A DNA stretch of 64,000 bases from contig JBCBVV010000032.1 in NCBI GenBank assembly GCA_039817415.1, forward strand, positions 1 through 64,000, given 5' to 3'. This DNA comes from JALEFZ01 sp039817415. GTDB lineage: Bacteria > Bacteroidota > Bacteroidia > J057. Below the pieces are notes generated by a model. That model did not search any database and was not told the DNA's origin. It worked only from the letters and a program-made list of their open reading frames with translations. Positions 1 through 9,389 of the stretch are shown here, piece by piece (position 1 is the first letter of the stretch; each line of letters opens with the position of its first letter). A program made the position numbers and the translations under genes.

Positions 1-2
1 CG

Positions 3-533
3 ACTGTGCAGATTCGTATGACTAATTTTTTCCCTAAGAGAATACTTACTAGTGACTCATTTAAAGGATTGTCCAAGAAAACCTCAAAGAACAGATTTTT
101 AAGGCACCTTAAATTTCCAAAGCACTATCGTGAAATGAATGCTTATGCAAGGCGAATGGGTAAATTTGCTGAGCGACTTCGACTCTCAACGATTCAACGG
201 GCTGTAAATTTTATAATTACGGATTCCTTTGCTCATAACTATGGAGCACATTGTCTGGTGGAATTAACTTGGTATTTTGAAAATCGGGCTAGGCAACTGT
301 CCCGAAAGTTTAGAATTGAGGGAAGAGATGAAATTGAACCAATTAAATATCTTTTCCCTCCAATATTTACAAATAAACAGTTGCGTAGCTATGGCAAGCA
401 GAGTGATTTCCATGCTCGGATTGGACATACACATTCTGCTTTTAGAGATGATGAAGTTTCCATGCAGGATGTAATCAGATTTATGGATAAGAATATTGAA
501 AGGGGATTCCTAAAATTTTATGAAAGTGAATAA
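3..533 (+). pseudogene. N-terminal part of a GHKL-ATPase-like protein, cut by an in-frame stop
   Basis: This reading frame is already open at the window edge (codon 3-5 is sense), so the true start may lie upstream; the first available start is GTG at 6. The visible part is basic and helical. It carries a conserved-looking AHNYGAH segment near nt 231-251, followed by a tryptophan/arginine-rich helix, which resembles the H-box-type helix of histidine-kinase-like ATPases. It ends at TAA 531-533. The frame of the next gene is the same and stays open from 534, reading straight on into protein-like sequence. I therefore read this as the first part of one gene broken by a nonsense change. Two separate subunits, or a sequencing error, remain possible. 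Family assignment is inference. Confidence 0.55.
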
Positions 534-620
534 AAATTTGAGAGAGATAAATTCAAATCAGATTATATCGCACGTCTCCCAATCCCCATTGACGACGCGA
601 TATTTCCTTTCTTTCAATCA

Positions 621-2912
621 TTGAGAGATAAATCTGCCTTTTGGAGTGGGGTAAGTAGAGATACCCCATTTAGTGGCATGAGTATCAGTTGGTTAGACTT
701 ACTTGGAAAAGGATTAATTAATAATCCTCTTTTTCTTGGATCCATAACTAATTCTGAGGGTATTAATCGGATGCAGCTCCATATTGAAATTCTAGATGAG
801 GATGGGCTTATTAAACAAAGTGGTGAGTTTGCAAAAATTAATATGGATATAATTCAGATAGAAAAGTCTAGTGAAGGGGGAGCTAAAAGGAAAAAGTATA
901 AAAGAGATAAAAGATATTCTAATTATGGCTTTGTAAGGGAAGGAAAAGACTATAAGACATTGCGGGACGCACTTGATAAGCTTGATGAAGTATTTCTTCC
1001 AAGTAGAATTATTGGTCAACAAGCTTTTTATACAATTATTGAGAACACACTTAGGAACATAAAGCACTATCGTTCTGTCATTGAAGAGATTAGGGAAACA
1101 GGTATCAGGCTATTTGTTTCTATTCAGCCAACAAAATTTTACGAACTGACTGAGGAAGATCGCTTACACTTAGGGAAGGAATCAAAACTTTATAAGGTTG
1201 GTGTCTGGCTTCATCATAAACAACAATTAAGGAGAGGAAAGTTCATGATCATCCCAAATCAATGGGAAAAGGTCCAGATGCGTGTAGTGACTAAGGATGG
1301 TAAACCTAGGTTAGGAGGTAGTTTTCAAGACAAGGTATGCGCAGCAATGCTCCTAAATAACACATTCACGAGTGTTGATGAGTTTGATTCCAAAAAAGCA
1401 AAATGGCATTATCAACCTTATATATTTCCTGCTTCTGAACCCTATTCTGAACCAGTGGAAAGATTTAAGCCTGATTTTAAAATCAATAATTCCTTTTTCG
1501 ATCCACTGCACAATAAGGAATTGAGGCCTTATTGGAAAAACTTATTTCATTTCTCTAATGGTAATGGCGATAATATAAATAATTGGCGAAAAAAATTCGT
1601 TTTAGAAAAAGAAAAGTATGGCCATAGCATTGAAAATCAGGAGAATAGTGGGCTTGTGAAAAAATTCTTTCACGTATGGATCTCGGAAAAATGTCAAGTT
1701 GTAGACACAAAGGATTCCATTATTACAGCCCTACCTAGCAGGGATAACTTGTCTAGATTTCAAATCATGATTATAACAGCTAATTCTGAAAAGGAATTTT
1801 ATGAAAAGAAGAAAGAACTGCGACATCAAGGAATAGTTCGTATTATCCAATTTGACAAAACAATTAATAATTTAGTGGATGATCCTTCTAAGAAAAAGGA
1901 GTTGTTTAATTATGCGATGCTCAAATGGTTACACTCCTGGATAAATGTAGATAAGAGTGGAAAATTTCTTGGTTTAAAGTTTCGGAAAGTTGGCTACAAT
2001 GATGAAAATACTCCAGATTTAGAGAAGGAATGGATTGGGACTGCCTGGTTAGGTGGCAAGAATAAAATGCATCCAGGATATCTAAATTTTGAACAGATAG
2101 AAAAGATTATAACCTCAAAAGATAAATGGGAAGATCATGGGATTACTGAAGAAGATTTTGTCGCTTGGCAAGAAATAGTTCTTAACCATTCCGACCGTGA
2201 AACAAAGAAAGGATCCTTAAGTATCAGGTCTCATACCTCCTTAATGAGTGATTTATTTAGAGGAGACTATATCTTCAAAATGGATGGAGCAAATATTGAT
2301 AGGGACAGGGATATAAATTATGCTCAATTTGGAGAGGGGAATCTTCCCTTTGAGAATTTGTATAGGATTGTAGAGATTGTGAAGACAAGTATTGTAATGT
2401 TAGATAATAGAATTTATAGTAGGTTGCCTCAAACTCACAAAAAGAAAAAATACAACCAATTCGATTTACTAAGAAAATATTTGAAAATAAGCACCTATGA
2501 AGAGGACCACGATATTTTTCGACTTGATGAGAAAAAAGAAGTAAGGAAGAATTTACTTGATGGCACCAACTTCCTGGTAATGCATCTCTCAATGATCGAA
2601 GCCTTGTTTGATGACCATGGAAGAAAATACAGTGAAGAAAGGTTATTGGATTTTTATAATAAGGAGATAAAGGAATTTTATGAAAAAAATATCTCTCTGG
2701 ACTTTCCAGATAACTTTATGTTTGTAATCACATCAGGTAGAGGGAATGATGTATGGATTAAAGAATTGAAGGAAACAGAGAATCATCAAATAGCATCTCA
2801 AATTTCATTTCGACCAATTGAAGATTTAGTGAATGCAATTGAAGATGGGTTAAGTCATGATGATGATTTTCAGATAAAATATAATCTATGTAAAGTCTTT
2901 TATGGTTCATAA
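621..2912 (+). CDS. GHKL-ATPase-like protein (main part of the interrupted gene)
   Basis: The only start seen here is TTG at 621, but the frame is open from 534, right after the TAA that ends the previous fragment, and the 534-620 stretch reads as ordinary protein (KSDYIARLPIPIDDAIFPFF). Near nt 1041-1073 there is an ENTLRNIKHYR segment resembling the N-box of Hsp90/histidine-kinase ATPases. Near nt 1312-1350 there is GGSFQDKVCAAM, which could be a G-box-like lid. The C-terminal 450 residues are charged and match no family I recognise. It leads a same-strand run with the next start only 2 bases after its stop. It may sense a signal and phosphorylate the receiver proteins downstream; this is inference. 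Base composition is AT-rich compared with the genes after 13 kb. Confidence 0.6.
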   Translation: MRDKSAFWSGVSRDTPFSGMSISWLDLLGKGLINNPLFLGSITNSEGINRMQLHIEILDEDGLIKQSGEFAKINMDIIQIEKSSEGGAKRKKYKRDKRYSNYGFVREGKDYKTLRDALDKLDEVFLPSRIIGQQAFYTIIENTLRNIKHYRSVIEEIRETGIRLFVSIQPTKFYELTEEDRLHLGKESKLYKVGVWLHHKQQLRRGKFMIIPNQWEKVQMRVVTKDGKPRLGGSFQDKVCAAMLLNNTFTSVDEFDSKKAKWHYQPYIFPASEPYSEPVERFKPDFKINNSFFDPLHNKELRPYWKNLFHFSNGNGDNINNWRKKFVLEKEKYGHSIENQENSGLVKKFFHVWISEKCQVVDTKDSIITALPSRDNLSRFQIMIITANSEKEFYEKKKELRHQGIVRIIQFDKTINNLVDDPSKKKELFNYAMLKWLHSWINVDKSGKFLGLKFRKVGYNDENTPDLEKEWIGTAWLGGKNKMHPGYLNFEQIEKIITSKDKWEDHGITEEDFVAWQEIVLNHSDRETKKGSLSIRSHTSLMSDLFRGDYIFKMDGANIDRDRDINYAQFGEGNLPFENLYRIVEIVKTSIVMLDNRIYSRLPQTHKKKKYNQFDLLRKYLKISTYEEDHDIFRLDEKKEVRKNLLDGTNFLVMHLSMIEALFDDHGRKYSEERLLDFYNKEIKEFYEKNISLDFPDNFMFVITSGRGNDVWIKELKETENHQIASQISFRPIEDLVNAIEDGLSHDDDFQIKYNLCKVFYGS

Positions 2913-2914
2913 TT

Positions 2915-3910
2915 ATGATACAGACAATGAAAAAAGCTATAAATGAAATCATTATAGTTAACTATGAATGGGATGTTAAGTCTGAGGGGGAATTAATATA
3001 TGTTGAAATTATTAAGCCCGATAATTCACTAAGAGATTTTCAAGAAGTTGCAGAAGAATTTTTAACTAGCTTAGAGGAGCATCTTCAGGATGAAAAGTTT
3101 GAGAAAATTGGGATAAAAAGTACTAATCCTAATCCGATACAAAGGGGAGTTTTAAGAATAAAAATTAACCTAGACAAATACAATCTTGATAGAGGTGAAG
3201 CTCAGAAATTTGCAGACGAAGTGGTTAAAGTCGTTAAAAAGTATGTAGAACACACTATTTTTCTGTCCCATAGGGACAATCTAGAAATCCTGAAAAATAG
3301 CTCTAAGAGACCTTCATTTTTATATCATCGTGTAGAGTCCCTAAATGGACCTGTTTATGGAAGGATAATTAGTAATACAACTGGAATTTATCATAGAACT
3401 GCTTTGGTAGAATCCGGAAATTTCAATGAAGAAAACTATAAAATAGTATGGGATTTTTATTGGCTAAGAATATGTGAAAAACTTGAGCGATATGATCAAA
3501 GCCTTGGGATATTGAGCTTGGATCCCAAAAATGAACAAAAACAAATTAGGCTAAGAACAGAAGATTTCCTTCACTATTTCTTCGGGCAATCAATTGGTAA
3601 TTATTCCTCGGTAGAAATTGCTCAAACAAATTCCGATGTAAATCAGAATTATCTTAAGGAGATTAATACACTACATAGTAATGGCGAAGAAGAGTATTCT
3701 GATGATATAGATTTGGAGTCCTTTTTTACAGGAATTAAGGATCCCCTTATTGAAGTAGTTAAAAAGGACTTGTTCGAAAAGGAAATAGATGAAACCAAAC
3801 TTATAGATATGGTTGAAACATTCAAGAAGCTTGCACAAGACCCAATTAATTCCGATTTATTGGAAGATTGTATGATTTATTTAGCAAGCTTAATTGAGGC
3901 TCTAAAATAA
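2915..3910 (+). CDS. Hypothetical protein in the signalling cassette
   Basis: A 331-residue soluble, acidic protein with no signal peptide or membrane segment. I recognise no family. The N-terminal 110 residues alternate short strands and helices, with a VEIIKP..LRDFQEVAEEF stretch. The middle has a tryptophan/tyrosine-rich segment (WDFYWLRICEKLERYD), and the last 80 residues are acidic helices. The start ATG lies 2 bases after the stop of the ATPase-like gene; a second ATG at 2930 is an alternative. Its last base is shared with the ATG of the next gene (TAATG overlap), so translational coupling is likely. Its position between a GHKL-like ATPase and receiver proteins suggests an accessory or adaptor of the same system. 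Confidence 0.6.
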   Translation: MIQTMKKAINEIIIVNYEWDVKSEGELIYVEIIKPDNSLRDFQEVAEEFLTSLEEHLQDEKFEKIGIKSTNPNPIQRGVLRIKINLDKYNLDRGEAQKFADEVVKVVKKYVEHTIFLSHRDNLEILKNSSKRPSFLYHRVESLNGPVYGRIISNTTGIYHRTALVESGNFNEENYKIVWDFYWLRICEKLERYDQSLGILSLDPKNEQKQIRLRTEDFLHYFFGQSIGNYSSVEIAQTNSDVNQNYLKEINTLHSNGEEEYSDDIDLESFFTGIKDPLIEVVKKDLFEKEIDETKLIDMVETFKKLAQDPINSDLLEDCMIYLASLIEALK

Positions 3911-4671
3911 TGGAACCAATTGCGCTGCTCATACAAAAAGATGTTTGGTCATCAGCTATTAAGGTAAAATTACCCATGATGGATCCTTTTTTTGAGGTAG
4001 AACAGAGGATATTTAACTATAACAGGATAGTACTTTGGGACAAGTTTCGTATCAGAAGTCGAACTTATCAAATTCTGGACTTGTGGAGAAGATTTATGGT
4101 AGTACACCCAAAATATCGCTACAACAAGATTGGAATTATTTCTACAAGAAGGTACCAGGAAGTTACTGGATTAAGAGTAGACTTTGTATTTAAACACAAA
4201 GAGAATACTGATTGGATTGACAACATTCCTGCACTTTTCGACCAGCCTGATTATCCAAATATTAAATGTGAAGATATAATCAATCGGTTAGAGCTTTCTT
4301 TAATGAGTCATAGGACCAATAATTTCAGAGGGGCCCTAAGTGATCTGAGAGTCTGTTTCTTAAAACTTGAAGGAGATATTTGGCTTGGAGAGGTACCTTC
4401 TCAAGATCATTTTCTTCAAATAGAACTGGCTTTTCAAAAAGTTCAGGGCATATGGATGAACGATTTACTTTTTTATCAATGGATGCCACACTTCCCCGAG
4501 ATGAGGGGATGGCTTAGACTTGAGGGATATATTATTGAGGCTTTAGGAAGGAAGGAGTCTTATAATTGGATTTCTCCAAAGTTCTCAAGAATGATAAGTC
4601 AATATTTAACAAAGCCTATAAATCATATTACTCGCCTATATAATATGGAACCCTATGGAAAATTTGACTAG
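3910..4671 (+). CDS. Hypothetical protein in the signalling cassette
   Basis: A 253-residue basic soluble protein of unknown family. It is rich in tryptophan and arginine (for example RIRSRTYQILDLWRRF), with a strand-rich N-terminal half and a helical C-terminal half. No catalytic motif is visible. The ATG overlaps the stop of the preceding gene, and its final 17 bases overlap the start of the receiver-domain gene. Such overlaps at both ends show that it is co-translated with the cassette and is unlikely to be an independent insertion. I cannot assign a function. Confidence 0.6.
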   Translation: MEPIALLIQKDVWSSAIKVKLPMMDPFFEVEQRIFNYNRIVLWDKFRIRSRTYQILDLWRRFMVVHPKYRYNKIGIISTRRYQEVTGLRVDFVFKHKENTDWIDNIPALFDQPDYPNIKCEDIINRLELSLMSHRTNNFRGALSDLRVCFLKLEGDIWLGEVPSQDHFLQIELAFQKVQGIWMNDLLFYQWMPHFPEMRGWLRLEGYIIEALGRKESYNWISPKFSRMISQYLTKPINHITRLYNMEPYGKFD

Positions 4672-6118
4672 AAGTTGGGGCCCAATCTTAATCATTGATG
4701 ATGAGGTAGAGTTTTTTGAACTATTTGAGCGATTCGTTGATTTTGCTGAAGTTGAACATGCCTCAAGTCCTAAAAAAGCAGCAGCTTTACTAACAAAAAA
4801 TGCTTATGAATTAATCATTGTCGATCTGAAGTTGGATGAGAGGAAAGAAGATAACTCTATTCGCAATGAAGATGAAACGTATAAAGGATTGGAGTACATA
4901 AAAGAATTGAAAAAACGTTATCCCCATACCCCTGTGATGGTAATTTCAAAGTACGAGGACTTTACTAGGGTTTTGGAAGCAGGAAAAAATGGTGCAGATG
5001 TATATAGGTGGAAGGAAGCATTAGATTTAACAGAGCCGGAATTTAGAAGCGAAATCAAGAACCTGATTAAACAAAAAAGGAAAAAAGACGAAAGAAGAGA
5101 TGCCTGTTCAAATAAGATTTGGGGTATATCCCCAAGCATAAAGGGAATTCTAGTATTGCTTCAGGATTTAGCAACTCAAGATAAAAATCTAGTCATTCTT
5201 GGAAACCCGGGATTCGCACCTACACGCTTTGCAAAAGAGTGGCATATAAAAAGTATGAACCATCTCAATAAAGATCGATCCTTTATTATGGAGGAACTTC
5301 ATAATATGGACGAGGAAGATATATTTGAAGTTCTCCTTGGACTCGCTAATCTATTCAAGTCTAATCACTTCATAAAGCGTGCAAAAAAGGGAACCCTTTA
5401 CATACCTAATCTTGAGCTCTTAAGCAGAAAACTACAGTCCCTTTTAATCTCATTTATCAAGGAAGGAAACTATCTTGATATTCGTGATTCTGAATTATTG
5501 TCAATTAGGTTTGCCTTCTCTTCGACACACGATCTCTCTTTCCTCAAGGAAAATGGATTAATAGATCCAGAATTTTTGAATAATGATCTGTTTGCCTTTG
5601 TTAAGGTACCACCACTTAAGGAACGTAGAGAGGATATAAGGTACATAATTAAAAATTGGATGGCTCTCAATGAAATGAAAATCACTCAATTCAATCCACA
5701 GCAATTACTTCAATTAGCCCATTATCATTATCCCTACAATGAGAAAGAACTATTTGGCTTTTTAGAATTAATTAAAAAGAACCATATAGAGAATTCGGAA
5801 AAACTGGGTACTAAGGGTCAGTTGATTCAGAAATATGATCCATATATCGAGTCTATTGCTTGGGACTCGATACCAGTTGATATATCAAAACCAGAAGAAA
5901 AAGCTTCGAAAATAGATTTTAATAGAGAGGTTGCTATTGTAGAATTGACGATGATAGATAAGGCTCTTGATATTCATGAAGGTAATAAGGGAGCAGCGGC
6001 AGCAATGCTAAATGGAAGAACTCCTGACCACATTCGTCATATGATAAATAAGCATAAAAAAAGTTTTCCTGGATTGATTAAGCAATTCCTAGCCATAGCA
6101 AAATCATATAAACTATAA
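4655..6118 (+). CDS. Response regulator with receiver, degenerate sigma54 AAA+ module and Fis-type helix
   Basis: Residues 12-140 form a receiver domain: the acidic pair is in IIDDE, the phospho-acceptor is D57 in VDLKLDE, and there is a VMVISKYE strand. Residues 150-370 follow the layout of an NtrC-family AAA+ domain: GTLYIPNLELLSRKLQSLL matches the usual GTLFLDEI segment, and PPLKERREDI matches the R-finger region. However, the P-loop position reads GNPGFAPT (183-190) with no GKT/S, the Walker B acids are missing, and I see no GAFTGA sigma54 contact loop. Residues 430-480 resemble the Fis helix-turn-helix (GNKGAAAAMLNGRTPDHIRHMI). It probably no longer drives sigma54 remodelling and may act as a phosphorylation-controlled scaffold or DNA-binding switch. 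The ATG overlaps the upstream gene by 17 bases. Confidence 0.8.
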   Translation: MENLTRSWGPILIIDDEVEFFELFERFVDFAEVEHASSPKKAAALLTKNAYELIIVDLKLDERKEDNSIRNEDETYKGLEYIKELKKRYPHTPVMVISKYEDFTRVLEAGKNGADVYRWKEALDLTEPEFRSEIKNLIKQKRKKDERRDACSNKIWGISPSIKGILVLLQDLATQDKNLVILGNPGFAPTRFAKEWHIKSMNHLNKDRSFIMEELHNMDEEDIFEVLLGLANLFKSNHFIKRAKKGTLYIPNLELLSRKLQSLLISFIKEGNYLDIRDSELLSIRFAFSSTHDLSFLKENGLIDPEFLNNDLFAFVKVPPLKERREDIRYIIKNWMALNEMKITQFNPQQLLQLAHYHYPYNEKELFGFLELIKKNHIENSEKLGTKGQLIQKYDPYIESIAWDSIPVDISKPEEKASKIDFNREVAIVELTMIDKALDIHEGNKGAAAAMLNGRTPDHIRHMINKHKKSFPGLIKQFLAIAKSYKL

Positions 6119-7956
6119 TGGAAAAAAATATTATTGATATCTATTTCTGTCAAGTAAAAAGAAGTAGTGAGTATTGGCCTTGGGAAAATAAATTTGACTC
6201 AAGATCCCAACTATTAATAGACTATTTAGGAAGAATTGTAGATGATTTAAACAGAAGCAATTTTGGGAATGAGCATAAGTTTAACATTAAAAATTCGTCA
6301 GAAACATATCAAAATTCCTCCAAAGGAACTAAAGCTATTCTTCTTGCGATAGGTAACAGTGGTGTAAGAACTGATACTAAAATTTTAACAGAACTTGTTC
6401 AACCACAAGTTCCTTTTAATAACGGTAAATCAGTTCCTCCCTATAGAGTGATATCTGAGTCAAGAGACATTAAACCAGGGAATTATTGGCCCCAACCCAT
6501 GATTTTTTTGGGGTATGACCTATTGACAAGAGAGCCCGGATGGACAGTTAGTAAATGGCCAGGATTTATGTTTCTAGACAGTAGCATTTGGCACCATTAT
6601 ATTTCTATAAAAAGAAGAAAAGAAAACCTGCGGAAAGAAAACTCTTCTATTGCGTGGGAAGCACAATTTGTTGAAACCCTAAAAAAAATCGCCTTTTATC
6701 ACGAGAAAAAGATTTACCAAACGGTAATTAGTCGCGAATTTTTAGAGTATCAATGTCGAAAGTTAAAAAACTCCTATTTCATCAAGATTGGAACTGGCCA
6801 TGCAGATGATGTAACGCCTTTGAGGTTTCATTCGGAGACCAACTTCGAAAAAAGTGCCAACGAACTCGAAAAGGAAATCAGAAGAGACGGGCTACAATGG
6901 GGCTATCTCATTCTTGATGATTATGCTGATGAGGAACTTAGAATTGAAAATCGGGAAAAGTCCCATTGGACGAAGCAAGATGCCATAGATTATCTGGTAA
7001 ATGGTAGGCAAGACAAGCCAATTATTAAAAAGTTAAATGGAGAAGAAAAGGTTGAGCAAGGACAAAATTTCTTAGAATTTGGGCGAGATTTGATCTATAA
7101 ATATCCCCAAGCAGATTTAATTCTACTAGATTATTTTTTGGGAAAATATGTTGGCTTCAATGCCAAAACAAGGTATAGCCCTACCTTATTAGAGTTTTTA
7201 AAAAAAGACAAAGAATACGATCAAAGATCGGGTACTTTTGAGCGACATGTTGGGGCAGAGGAATTCTGGAGTCAATTTGGCAAAAGGTTGCTAGAAAGAA
7301 TGTGGATTTTTCCTATCTCGGTTTTTGATGAATCATTCAAAAGCCACTTGAAGGCCACCGGGCAAATTCAATATGATGATGAATTTGTCATTGCAGAAGG
7401 AGCGGACCCTGTAAATACCCCTCAGCTATTCCGCTTTCTTCTCCTTTCCTTTTTGAAAGCCCAACAAAAAGCTGCAGGTATGTCTTTGTCTGATGACCTT
7501 GTGCAGTATTTAGAAAAGCTGGGAAAAAAAGATCAGGCCAGTGAGTCTGAAATACAGGATTTTAAGCATGCTGCTGATCTCTTTTATAGTTCTATTACCT
7601 CCTATTATGCCAGAATCAATAAGCAGTATAACACAGCAGGTTGGGAAATCGGTGTAGCTTCCAATGGGAGCAGAAGCAAAAGCTTATTGGCACAGTCATT
7701 TTTGAGTCAGGCAGACCCCCACCATAAACTAAAGTTATTTGCCTTACATCTACAGCACCTGATGAACTTAATCGCATATGGGACTGGTCAGCAAATTGGC
7801 CAAATGTGGGAAGAGTATGCATTATTGAAAGAGTATTTTGAGGCAATTCCGTTCCTGCCTAAAAAGGAATCAGAAAAACATGCTACTAGAGATCTCCTAA
7901 GAAATTTAATTGAAGCCATAGAAAAATACCTAGGTCATTTACAAAAAGCATTTTAA
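6118..7956 (+). CDS. Large cassette protein with a divergent receiver-like core
   Basis: A 612-residue soluble protein. The first 180 residues look like an alpha/beta domain that I cannot name. From about 260 to 420 the pattern is receiver-like: YLILDDY (acidic pair D267-D268), a later strand ADLILLDYFLG (D338 in the phospho-acceptor position), and then FPISVFDESF. The spacing between acidic pair and acceptor is about 70 residues, longer than the usual 40-45, so an insertion is present. The C-terminal 190 residues are helical. Its ATG overlaps the stop of the preceding regulator, and the next gene starts with a one-base overlap. Whether D338 is phosphorylated, and by which partner, is inference. 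Confidence 0.6.
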   Translation: MEKNIIDIYFCQVKRSSEYWPWENKFDSRSQLLIDYLGRIVDDLNRSNFGNEHKFNIKNSSETYQNSSKGTKAILLAIGNSGVRTDTKILTELVQPQVPFNNGKSVPPYRVISESRDIKPGNYWPQPMIFLGYDLLTREPGWTVSKWPGFMFLDSSIWHHYISIKRRKENLRKENSSIAWEAQFVETLKKIAFYHEKKIYQTVISREFLEYQCRKLKNSYFIKIGTGHADDVTPLRFHSETNFEKSANELEKEIRRDGLQWGYLILDDYADEELRIENREKSHWTKQDAIDYLVNGRQDKPIIKKLNGEEKVEQGQNFLEFGRDLIYKYPQADLILLDYFLGKYVGFNAKTRYSPTLLEFLKKDKEYDQRSGTFERHVGAEEFWSQFGKRLLERMWIFPISVFDESFKSHLKATGQIQYDDEFVIAEGADPVNTPQLFRFLLLSFLKAQQKAAGMSLSDDLVQYLEKLGKKDQASESEIQDFKHAADLFYSSITSYYARINKQYNTAGWEIGVASNGSRSKSLLAQSFLSQADPHHKLKLFALHLQHLMNLIAYGTGQQIGQMWEEYALLKEYFEAIPFLPKKESEKHATRDLLRNLIEAIEKYLGHLQKAF

Positions 7957-9389
7957 TGAATTACGGACGCTTTTTTAAACTAGACACCATTAATACGGGA
8001 AGTGAGTACGCTATCTGTTTTCGTTATAAAAAGTTATACCAAGATGGCTTTTTACCAGTCTACATGGTTCTATCAAATAAGTCATTGACATTTTATTATA
8101 GTAGTAAGTCAGGCTTTGCAAATAATGTCCTCATGGAATTTCATTTTTCTGACTATGAAAATCCATCTGGTAAACTTGGCCGGCAAATCAATGATATTAT
8201 CACCCAAAAATACTTCGCCATTCCAGATGAAAGTCTGCTTCAAATGGAGAAGAATGATCCTGAGTATGTCAATCACGTTTCAAGAAGTAATGAATTAAGC
8301 AATTGGTCTAAACTTAACCATGTGACAGGTACTCAAGAGCCTAATAGGATACTCAAGATTTCTAGACCTGAGATTTTCATTGACTTTATCCAGGATCTAA
8401 ACCATAGTCAGATATTTCAAAATAGTCCCCATTTTGATCGATTAAAAACTGTTATTAGAGGTAATTTTATTTTTCAGACATTATCGAATAAAGTCGATTT
8501 GTTATTCTATTTGAACTGGTCCTCTGGAGGAAATAATACCTATGTCACCACCCAATTTAGCAAATCCCTGAAAGCCTATAAATCGAACATCACCGATCCA
8601 AAAGGGGCTAAATTTTTAGCGGGAACCGGATGGTTTAACTCTAATATGGAAGATGAGGTTTGGGATTTGATCCACTTGGAAAAAGAAGGGATAGGTTTCC
8701 AGAATCAGCTGATCGATGAATCCTTGGCTTCATGGTATTTAAGTCGCTATAATTTTTTCCGAATAGGCTTCCTTCTTTTCAAGGAGAATAGCAATATTCT
8801 GTTGATTTTCCTTTTACCACTTCTCGTGATGGCTTGTGGGATCATGTATCTACAATATTTTAGGCTGCCCTATATGGGCACTCCTTTTGAAGCACAGATA
8901 TTCTCCGCAGGTTTTTTTATGTTGTTGCTATGGAACCTATTCATATTAATCGCAGCAACTATTCGTACGAAATATTGGCGCTTAAAATTAGATGTAGGCG
9001 TACAGGTTGTTTCGCCAAAACTCTTGATTATTCTTTTTGGAGCATGGGCCGCTCTAAGAAAAATCTTTGAGGAGAGCTTAGGATTGAGGTCTGTTTGGGT
9101 TGCCATTCTTTCTATCATATTGATCATTATCCTTTTTCCTACCTATTTATTTAGAGAGATTAAGGCAAATGCTCCAGATATGACTAGAAGCCAAATTTTT
9201 GGGAGAATAACTCAGGTATTTTTTGTAGGAACCTTCTACACTTTTCTAACGGGTATCATTATTTCAGCCGCTCTTAAAAATGCTTCGAATGACTGGTTCG
9301 TAAATGTGATCATCTATGTTCCTACTATTTTATTCTCTGCTTTGGTAATTGGTCAGATCTCAAATGGTCGAAGATTTACAGGACTCTAA
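7956..9389 (+). CDS. Six-helix membrane protein ending the cassette
   Basis: A 477-residue protein. The first 275 residues are soluble and mixed alpha/beta. The last 200 hold about six membrane segments, beginning at LLIFLLPLLVMACGIMYL (about 283-300), then near 322-343, 360-372, 385-404, 420-442 and 452-470. There is no N-terminal signal. This layout fits a cytoplasmic domain tethered to the inner membrane, such as an effector or sensor for the soluble genes upstream. It starts on the last base of the preceding gene, and its 3' end overlaps the convergent response-regulator gene by 4 bases, leaving no room for a terminator between the two operons. Confidence 0.6.
   Translation: MNYGRFFKLDTINTGSEYAICFRYKKLYQDGFLPVYMVLSNKSLTFYYSSKSGFANNVLMEFHFSDYENPSGKLGRQINDIITQKYFAIPDESLLQMEKNDPEYVNHVSRSNELSNWSKLNHVTGTQEPNRILKISRPEIFIDFIQDLNHSQIFQNSPHFDRLKTVIRGNFIFQTLSNKVDLLFYLNWSSGGNNTYVTTQFSKSLKAYKSNITDPKGAKFLAGTGWFNSNMEDEVWDLIHLEKEGIGFQNQLIDESLASWYLSRYNFFRIGFLLFKENSNILLIFLLPLLVMACGIMYLQYFRLPYMGTPFEAQIFSAGFFMLLLWNLFILIAATIRTKYWRLKLDVGVQVVSPKLLIILFGAWAALRKIFEESLGLRSVWVAILSIILIIILFPTYLFREIKANAPDMTRSQIFGRITQVFFVGTFYTFLTGIIISAALKNASNDWFVNVIIYVPTILFSALVIGQISNGRRFTGL

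Noticed and set aside
531..533. Programmed stop-codon readthrough or a recoded amino acid
   Set aside because: No recoding element or special hairpin is visible after the TAA, and a single stop in one gene is more simply a mutation or an error.
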